Source: Paramicrobacterium humi (lineage in GTDB: Bacteria > Actinomycetota > Actinomycetes > Actinomycetales > Microbacteriaceae). From it: a stretch of DNA of 64,000 nt. The translations under genes and the position numbers were made by a program. The notes below the pieces were generated by a model that was given only the letters and a program-made list of their open reading frames with translations, was not told the DNA's origin and searched no databases. Positions within the stretch are counted from its first letter, which is position 1. Every line of letters starts with the position of its first letter. Shown here piece after piece: positions 8,791 through 17,000 of the stretch. The DNA lies in NCBI RefSeq assembly GCF_900105715.1, contig NZ_FNRY01000001.1, forward strand, positions 2,294,001 to 2,358,000, written 5' to 3'.

Positions 8791-9786
8791 CTACGCCGTC
8801 GGTTCGCGCAGCGGGAGACCCGCGGCGCGGTAGGCGTCGTCGATGAGGGCCATTGTGTTCACCGCGTCGGCGGCATCCGATTCGACACGCGTGCCGTCGC
8901 GCACCGCCGCGATGAACGCGTCGAGCTGGAAGGCATAGCTCGTGCGCTCGGTGACGGTCTCGGTGCGGACGATGTCGCCGATCGTGATGCGGAACTCGTT
9001 GCCGAGCTGCGGCAGGAACGGGAACGTCGACACGGCGGTGCCGCGCGTTCCCGTGATTGTCGCCGACATGCGCATTCCCGGCGGGGTCGACTGCATGGAC
9101 CCGATCGCGCGGCCCGACACGCCGTGGGGGAAAGCGAGTTCGATCGTCATCGTGCCGTCCACGTCGGGCGAGAACTCGGTCGCGGTCGCCGAGACGACCG
9201 ACGGCTCGCCGAGCCCGAGCGCGCGCATGAGGCGCAGTGGGTAGCAGCCGACGTCCATGAGCGCGCCGCCGGCGAGGGCGAGGCTCCAGCGGACGTTGTC
9301 GGGCTCGTCGGCGATGCTGAAACCGAACTCGGCCTCCACGCGCGTGATCTCGCCGAGTTCGCCGGAGACGATCAGCTCACGCAGGCGCTGCGTCACCGGG
9401 TGGTAGAGGTTGTGGAACGCCTCCATCACGACGAGACCCGAGGTCTGTGCGGCGGCCGCCACCTCGCGCGCCTCGTGCGCGTTCGCCGTGAACGGCTTCT
9501 CGCAGAGCACGTGCTTTCCCGCGGCGATCGCCGCGAGCGTCCACCGGCCGTGCAGGCCGTTCGGCGTGGGAACATACACGGCGTCGACGTCGTCAGAAGC
9601 GAGAAGCTCCTCGTACGAGCCGAACGCTCTCGGGATCCCGTGGATCTCCGCGAAGGCGCGGGCGCGTTCGAGGTCGCGCGCGGCAACCGCGACGATCTCG
9701 GCACCCGGGATGTCGGAGGCGGGCTCGATGAGGGCGCGTGGGGCGATGTCGGCGGCGCCGAGGATGCCGATGCGAACGGGAAGCAT
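8791..9786 (-). CDS. Gfo/Idh/MocA family oxidoreductase
   Basis: A 331-residue NAD(P)-dependent oxidoreductase. The N-terminal Rossmann fold begins RIGILGAADIAP, and the family motif CEKPF lies near residue 100, its lysine contributing to catalysis. The C-terminal alpha/beta domain has GGALMDVGCYPL, where the position often occupied by a catalytic histidine is Tyr; this is typical of the dihydrodiol dehydrogenase / glucose-fructose oxidoreductase branch. It probably acts on a sugar or cyclitol. It stands alone, convergent with the phosphatase gene. Confidence 0.9.
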   Translation of the reverse strand: MLPVRIGILGAADIAPRALIEPASDIPGAEIVAVAARDLERARAFAEIHGIPRAFGSYEELLASDDVDAVYVPTPNGLHGRWTLAAIAAGKHVLCEKPFTANAHEAREVAAAAQTSGLVVMEAFHNLYHPVTQRLRELIVSGELGEITRVEAEFGFSIADEPDNVRWSLALAGGALMDVGCYPLRLMRALGLGEPSVVSATATEFSPDVDGTMTIELAFPHGVSGRAIGSMQSTPPGMRMSATITGTRGTAVSTFPFLPQLGNEFRITIGDIVRTETVTERTSYAFQLDAFIAAVRDGTRVESDAADAVNTMALIDDAYRAAGLPLREPTA

Positions 9787-9978
9787 GTGCCAAGTCTGGC
9801 AGAGCGCGCGCCGGTCGTGCGCTTCACGGCAGGCGTCCGGATGCCGCTTGTGACGTGTGCGGGGGGCACGCCGCCCCCTCTGGCCACGTCAGCCCACGAA
9901 ACTGGGCGAAACTCGCCCGCATTACCGGAGTTTGCGCGTGTCTCGACATATTGTGTGGATGTGTGGAGGCTTGAAAAG

Positions 9979-12900
9979 ATGAACGAGTCAGCGGTCAGGG
10001 ACGATGACTACTCGCTCGACCTCGCCCCAAACCCGACGGAGCCTCAGATGATCTCGGTCGGCGATCCCTCCGTCTCGATGGGAAACGTCGCGGACGACCA
10101 GTGGGCGCGCTGGCGCAGCGAGCTGGCCTCGGTCGGCGGCGACTCGCCTCTGCTGCACTTCGAGGACGAACGCCGGTTCCGCATCGAGCTGAGCGCCGCG
10201 CACCCGGGCAGCCTCCCGCAGTTCATCACCGGTCACTCCACGCTGCTGTCGAACCTCGTGCGCGACGACGTCGCCCTGCGCGCGGCGAAGATCGCCGCCG
10301 ACCTGATCACGACGAAGGGCATCGAGCTTCGCACGGTTCGCGGACTCGAGGCCGTGCATCTCGCGATCGGTCTCGCGCACTGGCGCCACGGCGGCGAGAA
10401 CTTCTGCGCTCCGCTCCTGCTGCGGCCGCTCGCCATCCGTCGATACGGCAACGACTTCGAGCTCAAGCTCACCGAGCAGACGATGCTCAATCCCGAGCTC
10501 GCGCGTGCTCTCGCGGAGCAGTTCGACATCCACCTCGACGCGAGCGCGTTCGAGTCGCTCTCGATGCAAGACGGCATCTTCAAGCCGCAGCCCGTCATCG
10601 ACAGCCTGCGCGGCCTCACCGCGCACCTCGACTGGTTCAACGTGCAGCCGCGACTCATCGTCTCGTCGTTCTGCTCCGTCGGCCCCGCCATGCAGCGCGA
10701 CGCCGCCGAGCTCGACCACCCCGTTCTCGACGCGCTCGCGGGCAACGCGAGCGCGCGCCGACTGATCGAGTCGGGAACGAAGCTCGTCGACGCCGTCGGC
10801 TCTGACGAGCGCAGCCCCACGACCGACACGCTTCTCCTCGACTCCGACGCGGAGCAGGAGAACGTGATCGCCCAGATCGCCGAGGGGCAGTCGGTCGTCG
10901 TGCACACGCTGCCCGGGACCGGCGGCACGCAGACGATCGTCAACGCCATCGGCACTCTCGTCGCCGCGCACAAGCGCGTGCTCGTCGTGAGCGCCCGCCG
11001 CTCCACCCTCGACGGCATCCGCCACCGGCTCAACGGTGTCGGCCTGCAGGGCGTCGCCGCCCACCCGCGCACCCTTCGCCGTGACCTCGTGCAGGCGATC
11101 ACGCGCAACGAGAAGGCATCGATGCCGAAGGTCGCCGACATCGACGACGCTCTCGTGCGCTTGCGGAAGGTGCTGCTCGACTACCGCACGTCTCTCGCGC
11201 AGACCGACCCGGGCCTCGGCGTCAACATCTCGCAGATGCTCAGCGCCCTCACCGCACTGTCGAACCGGCCGAACCCGCCGTCGACCACCGCGCGGCTCGG
11301 CTACGCCTCGCTCGTGCAGCTCGCGACGGGACGGGACGCGGTGGCGAGCTCGCTCGCGCAGGCCGCCGCTCTCGGTGAGTTCCAGTACGGTCCCGACGAC
11401 TCGCCCTGGTACGGCGCCAACTTCACGAGCACGGAAGAGGCCAAGGCCGCGCACGAGCTCGCGAAGCGCATCAACCACACCGACCTTCCGCGCCTGCTCG
11501 AGCGCGGCTACGAGCTGATCGGGCAGACGCGCATGCGCCCGTTCGAGACGATCGACGAGCTCGGCATCTACCTGCGGCTGCTTCTCGATGTGCGCGAGAC
11601 GCTCGACAAGTTCCAGCCCGCGGTGTTCGACCGCTCGCTCACCGAGCTCATCGCCGCCACCGGCAGCCGGCGGGAAGCGCCGAACATGTCGGGAGCGAAC
11701 CGGCGCCGCCTCAAGAAGCTCGCACGCGAGTACGTGCGGCCGGGCGTGCACATCGCCGACATGAACGCCGCGCTTCGGCGCATCCAGCAGCAGCGCATCA
11801 TGCTGCAGCGCTACGTCGACGCGGGCATCAGCCCCGAGGTGCCACTCGGCATCGCCGACGTGCAGGTCGCGCACCAGCGCGTCACAGCGGACCTCGGCCA
11901 ACTGGACGCCCCGCTCGGCCGCCTCGACCGGGACTCGAAGCTCTCGGCCCTGCCGATAAAGACGCTCGTGCGCGTCATGTCCGGCCTCGCCGCGGAATCA
12001 ACCGTGATGGACAACCTGCAGGAGCGCACGACGCTCATCGCCGAGCTGCGCGAAAAGGGCCTCACGCCGCTGCTGACCGACCTGTCCAACCGACACGTGC
12101 CCGCCGAGCAGGTCTCGGCCGAGCTTGAACTCGCCTGGTGGCAGTCGGCGCTCGAGCACACCCTCGCGACCGACAAGGCGCTCCTCGGCGCCAACACCAA
12201 GGTCATCGACCGGCTCGAGTCCGACTTCCGGCTCGTCGACGAAGCGCACGCGTCCGCGTCCGGTCAGCTGCTCGCCGGCACTCTCGCCGAAACCTGGAAG
12301 ATCGGGCTCGTCGACTGGCCCGAAGAGGCGCGAAGCCTGCGCACGCTGCTCAAGTCGAGCCCGCGCGTGAGCCCCCAGCAGCTCGAGCTCCACGTCCCGC
12401 ACCTGTCGCGCGTGCTCTCGCCCGTCTGGCTCAGCTCGCCCTACGAGGTGCCAGCCATTCCCGAGAGCGTGCGGTTCGACGCCGTGTTCATCGTCGACGC
12501 GGGCGCCACCACCCTTGCGGAGAACGTCGGCGCCATCAAGCGCGCCAAGCAGGTCGTCGCGTTCGGCGACACCGTGACGCAGAGCCCAACGCCGTTCCAC
12601 ACGGCCGTCGCGGATGCCGCGTCCGACGCGGCTCTCGCCGAAGACGTCGAGTCGCGCCATGCCGACTCGGCGCTCGCTCGCCTCTCGGAGCTGCTGCCCG
12701 GTCTCACGCTCACGCGCAGCTATCGCGCCGGGGGAGAGGACCTCGCAGAGCTCGTCAACCAGCGCTTCTACGGCGGCGAGATCGACTCCCTGCCCTGGGC
12801 CGGCTCGTTCCTCGGTCACGGCAGCCTCACTCTCGACTACGTCGCCAACGGGCACGGCATGCCCGATCCCGACACCGGAACGGTGGAGTCGGTCGACGCC

Positions 12901-13746
12901 GAGGTCGTTCGGGTCGTCAACCTCGTGCTTGAGCACGCGACGAACCGACCACGCGAGTCGCTCATGGTCATCACGGCGAGCCAGCGGCATGCGACGCGCG
13001 TGCAGCAGTCGGTGCTCGCCGCGTTCGCGCGACGCCCCGACCTGTCGGAGTTCATTCTCAAGGAACGCGCCGAGCCGTTCACGGTGCTCACCCTCGAGCA
13101 GTCCGTTGCTGAGAGCCGCGACCGCGTCATCTTCTCCCTCGGCTACGGCGTCACGCCCCACGGCCGCGTGCTCTCGACCTTCGGGACGCTCGGCGAGCCC
13201 GGCGGCGACCGACTCCTCGCCGTCGGCATGACGAGAGCTCGCCGGTCCATGGTTCTCGTCACGTGCATCCGCCCGGAGGACATCGACCCCGAGCGCATGC
13301 AGCACGGCATCGCCGCTCTCGCGCAACTGCTGCAGGAGCCGCCGCGCTGGTCGCCGCGCCCGCCCGTCACCGACGGCGCGGAGCCGATGATGCTCGACCT
13401 GGCCGAGCGGCTGTACCGCAACGGGCTGTCTGTGGAGATCGGCTACCGCGGCAAGCTCGCTCTTGTCGCGAGCTACGGCTCGAAGGCCATCGTCGTCGAG
13501 TCCGACGTCGAGGTCGGCGCCGAGTCGCTGCGCGAATCGCTGCGCCTGCGCCCGGAGGTGCTGCGCCGGCTGGGCTGGCACTACCTGCGGGTGCACGGCT
13601 TCGACCTGTTCAGCGACCCTGTCGCTGTCGCACGCAAGGTCATGTCGGTTCTCGGCGCGCCGGAGACGGTGCCGGCGGAGCCGGGGAGCGAGAGAGCAGC
13701 TCAGCTCATCGACACGGCGCCGCAGCCGACGCTCGACATGCCATGA
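9979..13746 (+). CDS. Helicase-like SF1 protein with degenerate ATPase motifs and MTES_1575-like nuclease end
   Basis: A 1255-residue cytoplasmic protein with the layout of Upf1/DNA2-type superfamily 1 helicases. The expected Walker A (GPPGTGKS/T) reads LPGTGGTQT at about 311-319, so the lysine is missing. The expected Walker B DEAS/Q reads VFIVDAGATT at about 836-845, so the catalytic Glu is missing. Later helicase motifs persist in weak form (LTRSYRAGGEDLAELVNQRFY, written in two parts: LTRSYR then LAELVNQRFY; VGMTRARR near 1075). The last ~90 residues (VVESD ... LGWHYLRVHGFDLF) resemble the REase_MTES_1575/Vsr-like fold common at the end of such helicases, but the first acidic active-site residue is not evident. 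The start at 9979 has GTGGAGG 9 bases upstream. Probably a pseudo-enzyme; function unknown. Confidence 0.75.
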   Translation: MNESAVRDDDYSLDLAPNPTEPQMISVGDPSVSMGNVADDQWARWRSELASVGGDSPLLHFEDERRFRIELSAAHPGSLPQFITGHSTLLSNLVRDDVALRAAKIAADLITTKGIELRTVRGLEAVHLAIGLAHWRHGGENFCAPLLLRPLAIRRYGNDFELKLTEQTMLNPELARALAEQFDIHLDASAFESLSMQDGIFKPQPVIDSLRGLTAHLDWFNVQPRLIVSSFCSVGPAMQRDAAELDHPVLDALAGNASARRLIESGTKLVDAVGSDERSPTTDTLLLDSDAEQENVIAQIAEGQSVVVHTLPGTGGTQTIVNAIGTLVAAHKRVLVVSARRSTLDGIRHRLNGVGLQGVAAHPRTLRRDLVQAITRNEKASMPKVADIDDALVRLRKVLLDYRTSLAQTDPGLGVNISQMLSALTALSNRPNPPSTTARLGYASLVQLATGRDAVASSLAQAAALGEFQYGPDDSPWYGANFTSTEEAKAAHELAKRINHTDLPRLLERGYELIGQTRMRPFETIDELGIYLRLLLDVRETLDKFQPAVFDRSLTELIAATGSRREAPNMSGANRRRLKKLAREYVRPGVHIADMNAALRRIQQQRIMLQRYVDAGISPEVPLGIADVQVAHQRVTADLGQLDAPLGRLDRDSKLSALPIKTLVRVMSGLAAESTVMDNLQERTTLIAELREKGLTPLLTDLSNRHVPAEQVSAELELAWWQSALEHTLATDKALLGANTKVIDRLESDFRLVDEAHASASGQLLAGTLAETWKIGLVDWPEEARSLRTLLKSSPRVSPQQLELHVPHLSRVLSPVWLSSPYEVPAIPESVRFDAVFIVDAGATTLAENVGAIKRAKQVVAFGDTVTQSPTPFHTAVADAASDAALAEDVESRHADSALARLSELLPGLTLTRSYRAGGEDLAELVNQRFYGGEIDSLPWAGSFLGHGSLTLDYVANGHGMPDPDTGTVESVDAEVVRVVNLVLEHATNRPRESLMVITASQRHATRVQQSVLAAFARRPDLSEFILKERAEPFTVLTLEQSVAESRDRVIFSLGYGVTPHGRVLSTFGTLGEPGGDRLLAVGMTRARRSMVLVTCIRPEDIDPERMQHGIAALAQLLQEPPRWSPRPPVTDGAEPMMLDLAERLYRNGLSVEIGYRGKLALVASYGSKAIVVESDVEVGAESLRESLRLRPEVLRRLGWHYLRVHGFDLFSDPVAVARKVMSVLGAPETVPAEPGSERAAQLIDTAPQPTLDMP

Positions 13747-13955
13747 CCGGCGACGAGGTGCCCAAACCGGCTCCGCGACGCGTCGTACGCAGCCGCGGCG
13801 GGCGCCGCGCGACGCTCCCGCCGGTGCCCGGCACCGACCCGGAGCCGGAGAAGAACGCTCCGCGGCCCGACAGCGAATCCGATCAGAGCTGGGGCGACGA
13901 CCCGAGCGGCAACGACCGCCGGCTGCGCGCCGACAAACCGCCGCACTGGGGATGA
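13743..13955 (+). CDS. Small hypothetical protein coupled to the helicase-like gene
   Basis: A 70-residue hydrophilic, Pro/Arg/Asp-rich protein with no membrane segment or known domain that I recognise. The N-terminal half is basic (RRVVRSRGGRR); the middle is acidic and disordered-looking; it ends in KPPHWG. Its ATG overlaps the stop of the helicase-like gene (ATGA), which implies coupled translation and a linked function. The disordered, charged make-up would suit an adaptor, but this is speculation. Confidence 0.6.
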   Translation: MTGDEVPKPAPRRVVRSRGGRRATLPPVPGTDPEPEKNAPRPDSESDQSWGDDPSGNDRRLRADKPPHWG

Positions 13956-13963
13956 CGCGTTCG

Positions 13964-13979
13964 CGGCCTTGCAAGGCCG
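13964..13979. terminator. Possible weak bidirectional terminator
   Basis: A 16-base perfect palindrome, CGGCCTTGCAAGGCCG, sits in the 43-base gap between two convergent genes. It can form a 6-bp stem with a 4-base loop and has no T-tract. Position favours a terminator; strength does not. Confidence 0.3.
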
Positions 13980-13998
13980 GACGGCAACTCTGCCTCTG

Positions 13999-14418
13999 CT
14001 ACGACTGCTTGTCCTTCGCGAGCAGGTCGCGGATCTCCGTGAGAACATCGAGCTCCGTGATGGGAGCCTCTTCGTCGATGTTCCCCGTCTTGCGAAGCGT
14101 ATCCATCCGCTTCTTCAAGATGTTGATCGGAAGCACGAACGCGAAGTAGATCACCGCGGCGACGATGACGAAGTTGATGAGGGCGCCGATCACCGCTCCG
14201 AAGTGCAGAACCGCGTCGTTCCCCGGGCCAAGGGTGGGAATGACCACGTTGAACGCGTTGTCAAGACTCTCCGCGTTGAAGAGAGCGCCGATCAGCGGGT
14301 TGAAGATCTTCTCGACGACCGAGTTGACGACCGCCGTGAACGCGGCTCCGATGACGACGGCGACGGCAAGGTCGATGACGTTGCCGCGCATGATGAATTC
14401 GCGGAATCCCTTGAGCAC
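13999..14418 (-). CDS. mscL: Large-conductance mechanosensitive channel MscL
   Basis: A 139-residue MscL, close to the family norm. It opens under membrane tension to release solutes during hypo-osmotic shock. The N-terminal amphipathic helix FREFIMRGN is followed by TM1 (NVIDLAVAVVIGAAFTAVV, about 11-29), a short extracellular loop and TM2 (about 70-92); the cytoplasmic bundle ends the protein. I start at the GTG at 14418, preceded by GGAAAGGGG; longer ORF starts read into upstream fmdB. It lies 16 bases after the FmdB-like gene. Confidence 0.93.
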   Translation of the reverse strand: MLKGFREFIMRGNVIDLAVAVVIGAAFTAVVNSVVEKIFNPLIGALFNAESLDNAFNVVIPTLGPGNDAVLHFGAVIGALINFVIVAAVIYFAFVLPINILKKRMDTLRKTGNIDEEAPITELDVLTEIRDLLAKDKQS

Positions 14419-14434
14419 GCGGGCCCCTTTCCTC

Positions 14435-14671
14435 TCAATCGGAGGACGAAGCCCCCGCGTTCGATGACGAGCTTGACGATACCGTGCTGCTTGATGCCCT
14501 CGCGTCATTTCGGTAGAAGCCGCTCCCGTTGAAGGTCACGCCGAGGTTCCCGAAGACCTTGCGCAGTTTGCCGCCGCACGAGGGGCACTCGGTGAGCGAC
14601 GCGTCAGAGAAGGACTGGTGGATGTCGAAGGCGTGATTGCACGTCGTGCAACGGTAGGAGTAGGTGGGCAT
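14435..14671 (-). CDS. FmdB family zinc ribbon protein
   Basis: A 78-residue FmdB-type protein. The N-terminal MPTYSYRCTTC and the CPSCGG pair give four cysteines for a zinc ribbon. NLGVTFNGSGFYRND is the usual FmdB middle motif, and the C-terminus is a long Ser-rich disordered tail. The family was named as a regulator in methylotroph formamidase operons, but its general role is unknown. It lies between the cyclo-ligase (14 bases upstream) and mscL, in a conserved-looking actinobacterial order. Confidence 0.9.
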   Translation of the reverse strand: MPTYSYRCTTCNHAFDIHQSFSDASLTECPSCGGKLRKVFGNLGVTFNGSGFYRNDARASSSTVSSSSSSNAGASSSD

Positions 14672-14685
14672 GGTTCTTCTCGGTA

Positions 14686-15264
14686 TCAGAAATCCAGGAT
14701 GCGGCTCGGGGTCACGACACCGTTGACGGGCTGGTCGTGATGCTCCCGCGGAACCTCAGGCAGTACCTCATTGTCGAAGACCACGGCGTACACGGGGGGA
14801 CGCTTCTCCATGGAACCGAGGGTCTTGTCGAAATAGCCGCGACCCCATCCTAACCGCGTACCCTGTTCGTCCACTGCGCACGCGGGAACGATGATGAGAT
14901 CGACGTCGTTGATGGCGATCGGCCCGAGCAGCTCGCCCACCGCCTCCGGCATCCCCCACAGCCCGGTCTTCTCGATGCCCTGCTCGCCGACGGTCCAATC
15001 GAGCAGGCCGTCTTCCCGGCTGATGGGGAACAGCACACGGATGCCGCTCTCGATCGCCCAGTTCACGAACGGGCGCGTGTTGGGCTCCGTCGGCGACGAG
15101 AGGTAGCACGAGATGGAGCGCGCATCGAACGCGGTCACGAGCGCCTGGAGGTTCTGCAGGAAGCCGATGGACGCCTGCTCCCACTCCACAGAGGTGAGGT
15201 TCTGGCGGCGTTCGCGAAGCTCCGCCCGCAGGGCGCGCTTCTCGTTCTCTTCGCTGCTGGCCAT
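14686..15264 (-). CDS. 5-formyltetrahydrofolate cyclo-ligase
   Basis: A 192-residue enzyme converting 5-formyl-THF to 5,10-methenyl-THF with ATP, returning a folate storage form to one-carbon metabolism. The C-terminal signature GTRLGWGRGYFDKTL is clear, as are the N-terminal RRQNL and the core FPISRED. Start at 15264: a TAGACT -10 on the minus strand lies 6 bases before the ATG, suggesting a leaderless transcript. It is divergent from galU, which has a similar arrangement, and leads the fmdB-mscL string. Confidence 0.92.
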   Translation of the reverse strand: MASSEENEKRALRAELRERRQNLTSVEWEQASIGFLQNLQALVTAFDARSISCYLSSPTEPNTRPFVNWAIESGIRVLFPISREDGLLDWTVGEQGIEKTGLWGMPEAVGELLGPIAINDVDLIIVPACAVDEQGTRLGWGRGYFDKTLGSMEKRPPVYAVVFDNEVLPEVPREHHDQPVNGVVTPSRILDF

Positions 15265-15344
15265 TGACCCAGTCTAGGTGGCAGGGCGTGTCGCGTTCCG
15301 CAATCCCGCCTGCAACGTCGCACGCGACCGCTAACCTAGAGGTC

Positions 15345-16241
15345 ATGACAGCCAGAGTGAGAAAAGCCGTGATTCCCGCAGCCGGACTTGGGACGCGGTT
15401 CCTGCCCGCGACGAAGGCGCTCCCGAAGGAGATGCTGCCGGTGGTGGACAAGCCGGCCATCCAGTACGTCGTCGAGGAATCGGTCAGCGCCGGGCTGTCG
15501 GACGTGCTGATGATCATCGGCCGCAACAAGAACGCGATCAGCAACCACTTCGACCGGGTCACGGAGCTCGAGCTCAACCTTCAGAAGAAGGGCGACACGC
15601 AGAAGCTCGAGCGCGTCGTCAAGTCGCAGGAGCTCACCGAAGACATCTACTACTTGCGCCAGGGCGACCCGAAGGGCCTCGGCCATGCGGTGCTCCGCGC
15701 GCGAGCCCACATCAACAACGAGCCGTTCGCCGTGCTGCTCGGCGACGACCTCATCGACGCTCGCGAATCGCTGCTCACGACCATGATCGACGAGCAGGAG
15801 AAGCGCGACGCGACAATCGTCGCCCTCATGGAGGTCGACCCCGACCAGATCCATCTGTACGGTGCCGCGCAGGTCGAGGAGACGGACGACCCGGATGTCG
15901 TCAAGGTCACCGGTCTCGTCGAGAAGCCCGCGAAGGAAGACGCGCCGTCCAACCTCGCGATCATCGGCCGCTACGTCCTCAAGCCCGAGGTTTTCGACGT
16001 CCTCGAGCGCACCGAGCCGGGCAAGGGCGGAGAGATCCAGCTCACCGACGCGCTCGAGGAGCTCGCCGCGGACGACTCGATCGCTGGCGGCGTCTACGGC
16101 GTCATCTTCCGAGGTCGCCGCTACGACACCGGTGACCGCCTCGACTACATCAAGGCCATCGTGCAGCTCGCGCTCGATCGCGAGGATCTTGGTCCGGGAC
16201 TTCGGCCCTGGCTCAAGGACTTCGTCGGCGACCTCGACTAA
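15345..16241 (+). CDS. galU: UTP-glucose-1-phosphate uridylyltransferase GalU
   Basis: A 298-residue nucleotidyltransferase making UDP-glucose from UTP and glucose-1-phosphate. The N-terminal nucleotide motif GLGTRFLPATKALPKEM and the metal-binding GDD (VLLGDDLID) are present, as is the C-terminal GRRYDTGDRLDYIKA. UDP-glucose feeds cell-wall polymer and galactose metabolism; galE lies in the same window. Start 15345 is supported by TAACCT seven bases before the ATG (leaderless). It heads galU-rimJ-sepX, an order known from mycobacteria (where moeA intervenes). Confidence 0.95.
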   Translation: MTARVRKAVIPAAGLGTRFLPATKALPKEMLPVVDKPAIQYVVEESVSAGLSDVLMIIGRNKNAISNHFDRVTELELNLQKKGDTQKLERVVKSQELTEDIYYLRQGDPKGLGHAVLRARAHINNEPFAVLLGDDLIDARESLLTTMIDEQEKRDATIVALMEVDPDQIHLYGAAQVEETDDPDVVKVTGLVEKPAKEDAPSNLAIIGRYVLKPEVFDVLERTEPGKGGEIQLTDALEELAADDSIAGGVYGVIFRGRRYDTGDRLDYIKAIVQLALDREDLGPGLRPWLKDFVGDLD

Positions 16242-16280
16242 CCCGTCAGGGTGCTCGCGCACCGACAGGAGGAATGACGG

Positions 16281-16943
16281 ATGGGCGCCCCACTTCCCAC
16301 TCTGAACGATGGGCGCATCACATTGCGGCCGGTGAAGCTGCGTGACGCGAGAGCACTCGAGCGCGAGCTCCTCGGCAACCGCTCATGGCTGCGTGCGTGG
16401 GAGGCGACGAATCCGCACGGCAGCGGGCAGTTCGACGTGCGCGGCAGCATCCGCTCGCTTCTCGCCCAGGGCCGTCAGGGCACCGGCCTTCCGCTGATCA
16501 TGGAGTACGACGGCCAATTCGCCGGGCAGCTCAACGTCTCGGGCATCGTCTACGGCTCCGTGTCGTCGGCGACGCTCGGCTACTGGGTCGCCGAGCGCTT
16601 CGCCGGCCGCAACGTGACCCCGACGTGCGTCGCGCTCGTCACGGACTACTGCTTCGGCGAGCTCGGCCTGCACCGCATGGAGATCTGCATCCGCCCCTCG
16701 AACGCGCCGAGCCTGCGCATCGTCGAGAAGCTCGGCTTCCGCTACGAGGGGCTTCGTCGGCGCTACATCCACATCAACGGCGAATGGGCCGATCACTTCT
16801 GCTTCGCGCTCGTGCGCGAAGAGGTCGGGGAGACCGTGCTCTCGCGGTGGCAGAACCACCGCGTACCCGTCGACGCCTGCGTGATTCCCGAATCGGACCG
16901 CCGTGCGGCCGCGATGCCGCTGCGAACCTATCCCGGACGCTGA
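16281..16943 (+). CDS. rimJ: RimJ/RimL-type GNAT N-acetyltransferase
   Basis: A 220-residue GNAT protein of the RimJ group, whose model member acetylates the N-terminal alanine of ribosomal protein S5. The family layout is visible: GRITLRPVKLRDA at the N-terminus, GYWVAERFAGRNVTPTC as the acetyl-CoA loop, HRMEICIRPSNAPSLRIVEK split over two strands, and LGFRYEGLRRRYIHINGEW at the end of the fold. AGGAGG precedes the ATG. It lies 40 bases after galU and 58 before sepX. The substrate is not certain; position is the main reason for using rimJ. Confidence 0.82.
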   Translation: MGAPLPTLNDGRITLRPVKLRDARALERELLGNRSWLRAWEATNPHGSGQFDVRGSIRSLLAQGRQGTGLPLIMEYDGQFAGQLNVSGIVYGSVSSATLGYWVAERFAGRNVTPTCVALVTDYCFGELGLHRMEICIRPSNAPSLRIVEKLGFRYEGLRRRYIHINGEWADHFCFALVREEVGETVLSRWQNHRVPVDACVIPESDRRAAAMPLRTYPGR

Positions 16944-17000
16944 CAAGACACACCGACGCAATCCCGCGGCAATCCGCCCGGTGACCGTACCCTGAGGAAC

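Noticed and set aside
8791-9786. Loss of catalytic histidine in the oxidoreductase as a sign of inactivity
   Set aside because: The DVGCYPL pattern is normal for the dihydrodiol dehydrogenase branch of the family.
9124-9978. Upstream extension of the helicase-like frame
   Set aside because: It would run through the oxidoreductase gene on the other strand; the start at 9979 has GTGGAGG at the right distance.
9988-11901. Long minus-strand open frame opposite the helicase-like gene
   Set aside because: Same codon-shadow effect; the plus strand has recognisable helicase order and a good ribosome site.
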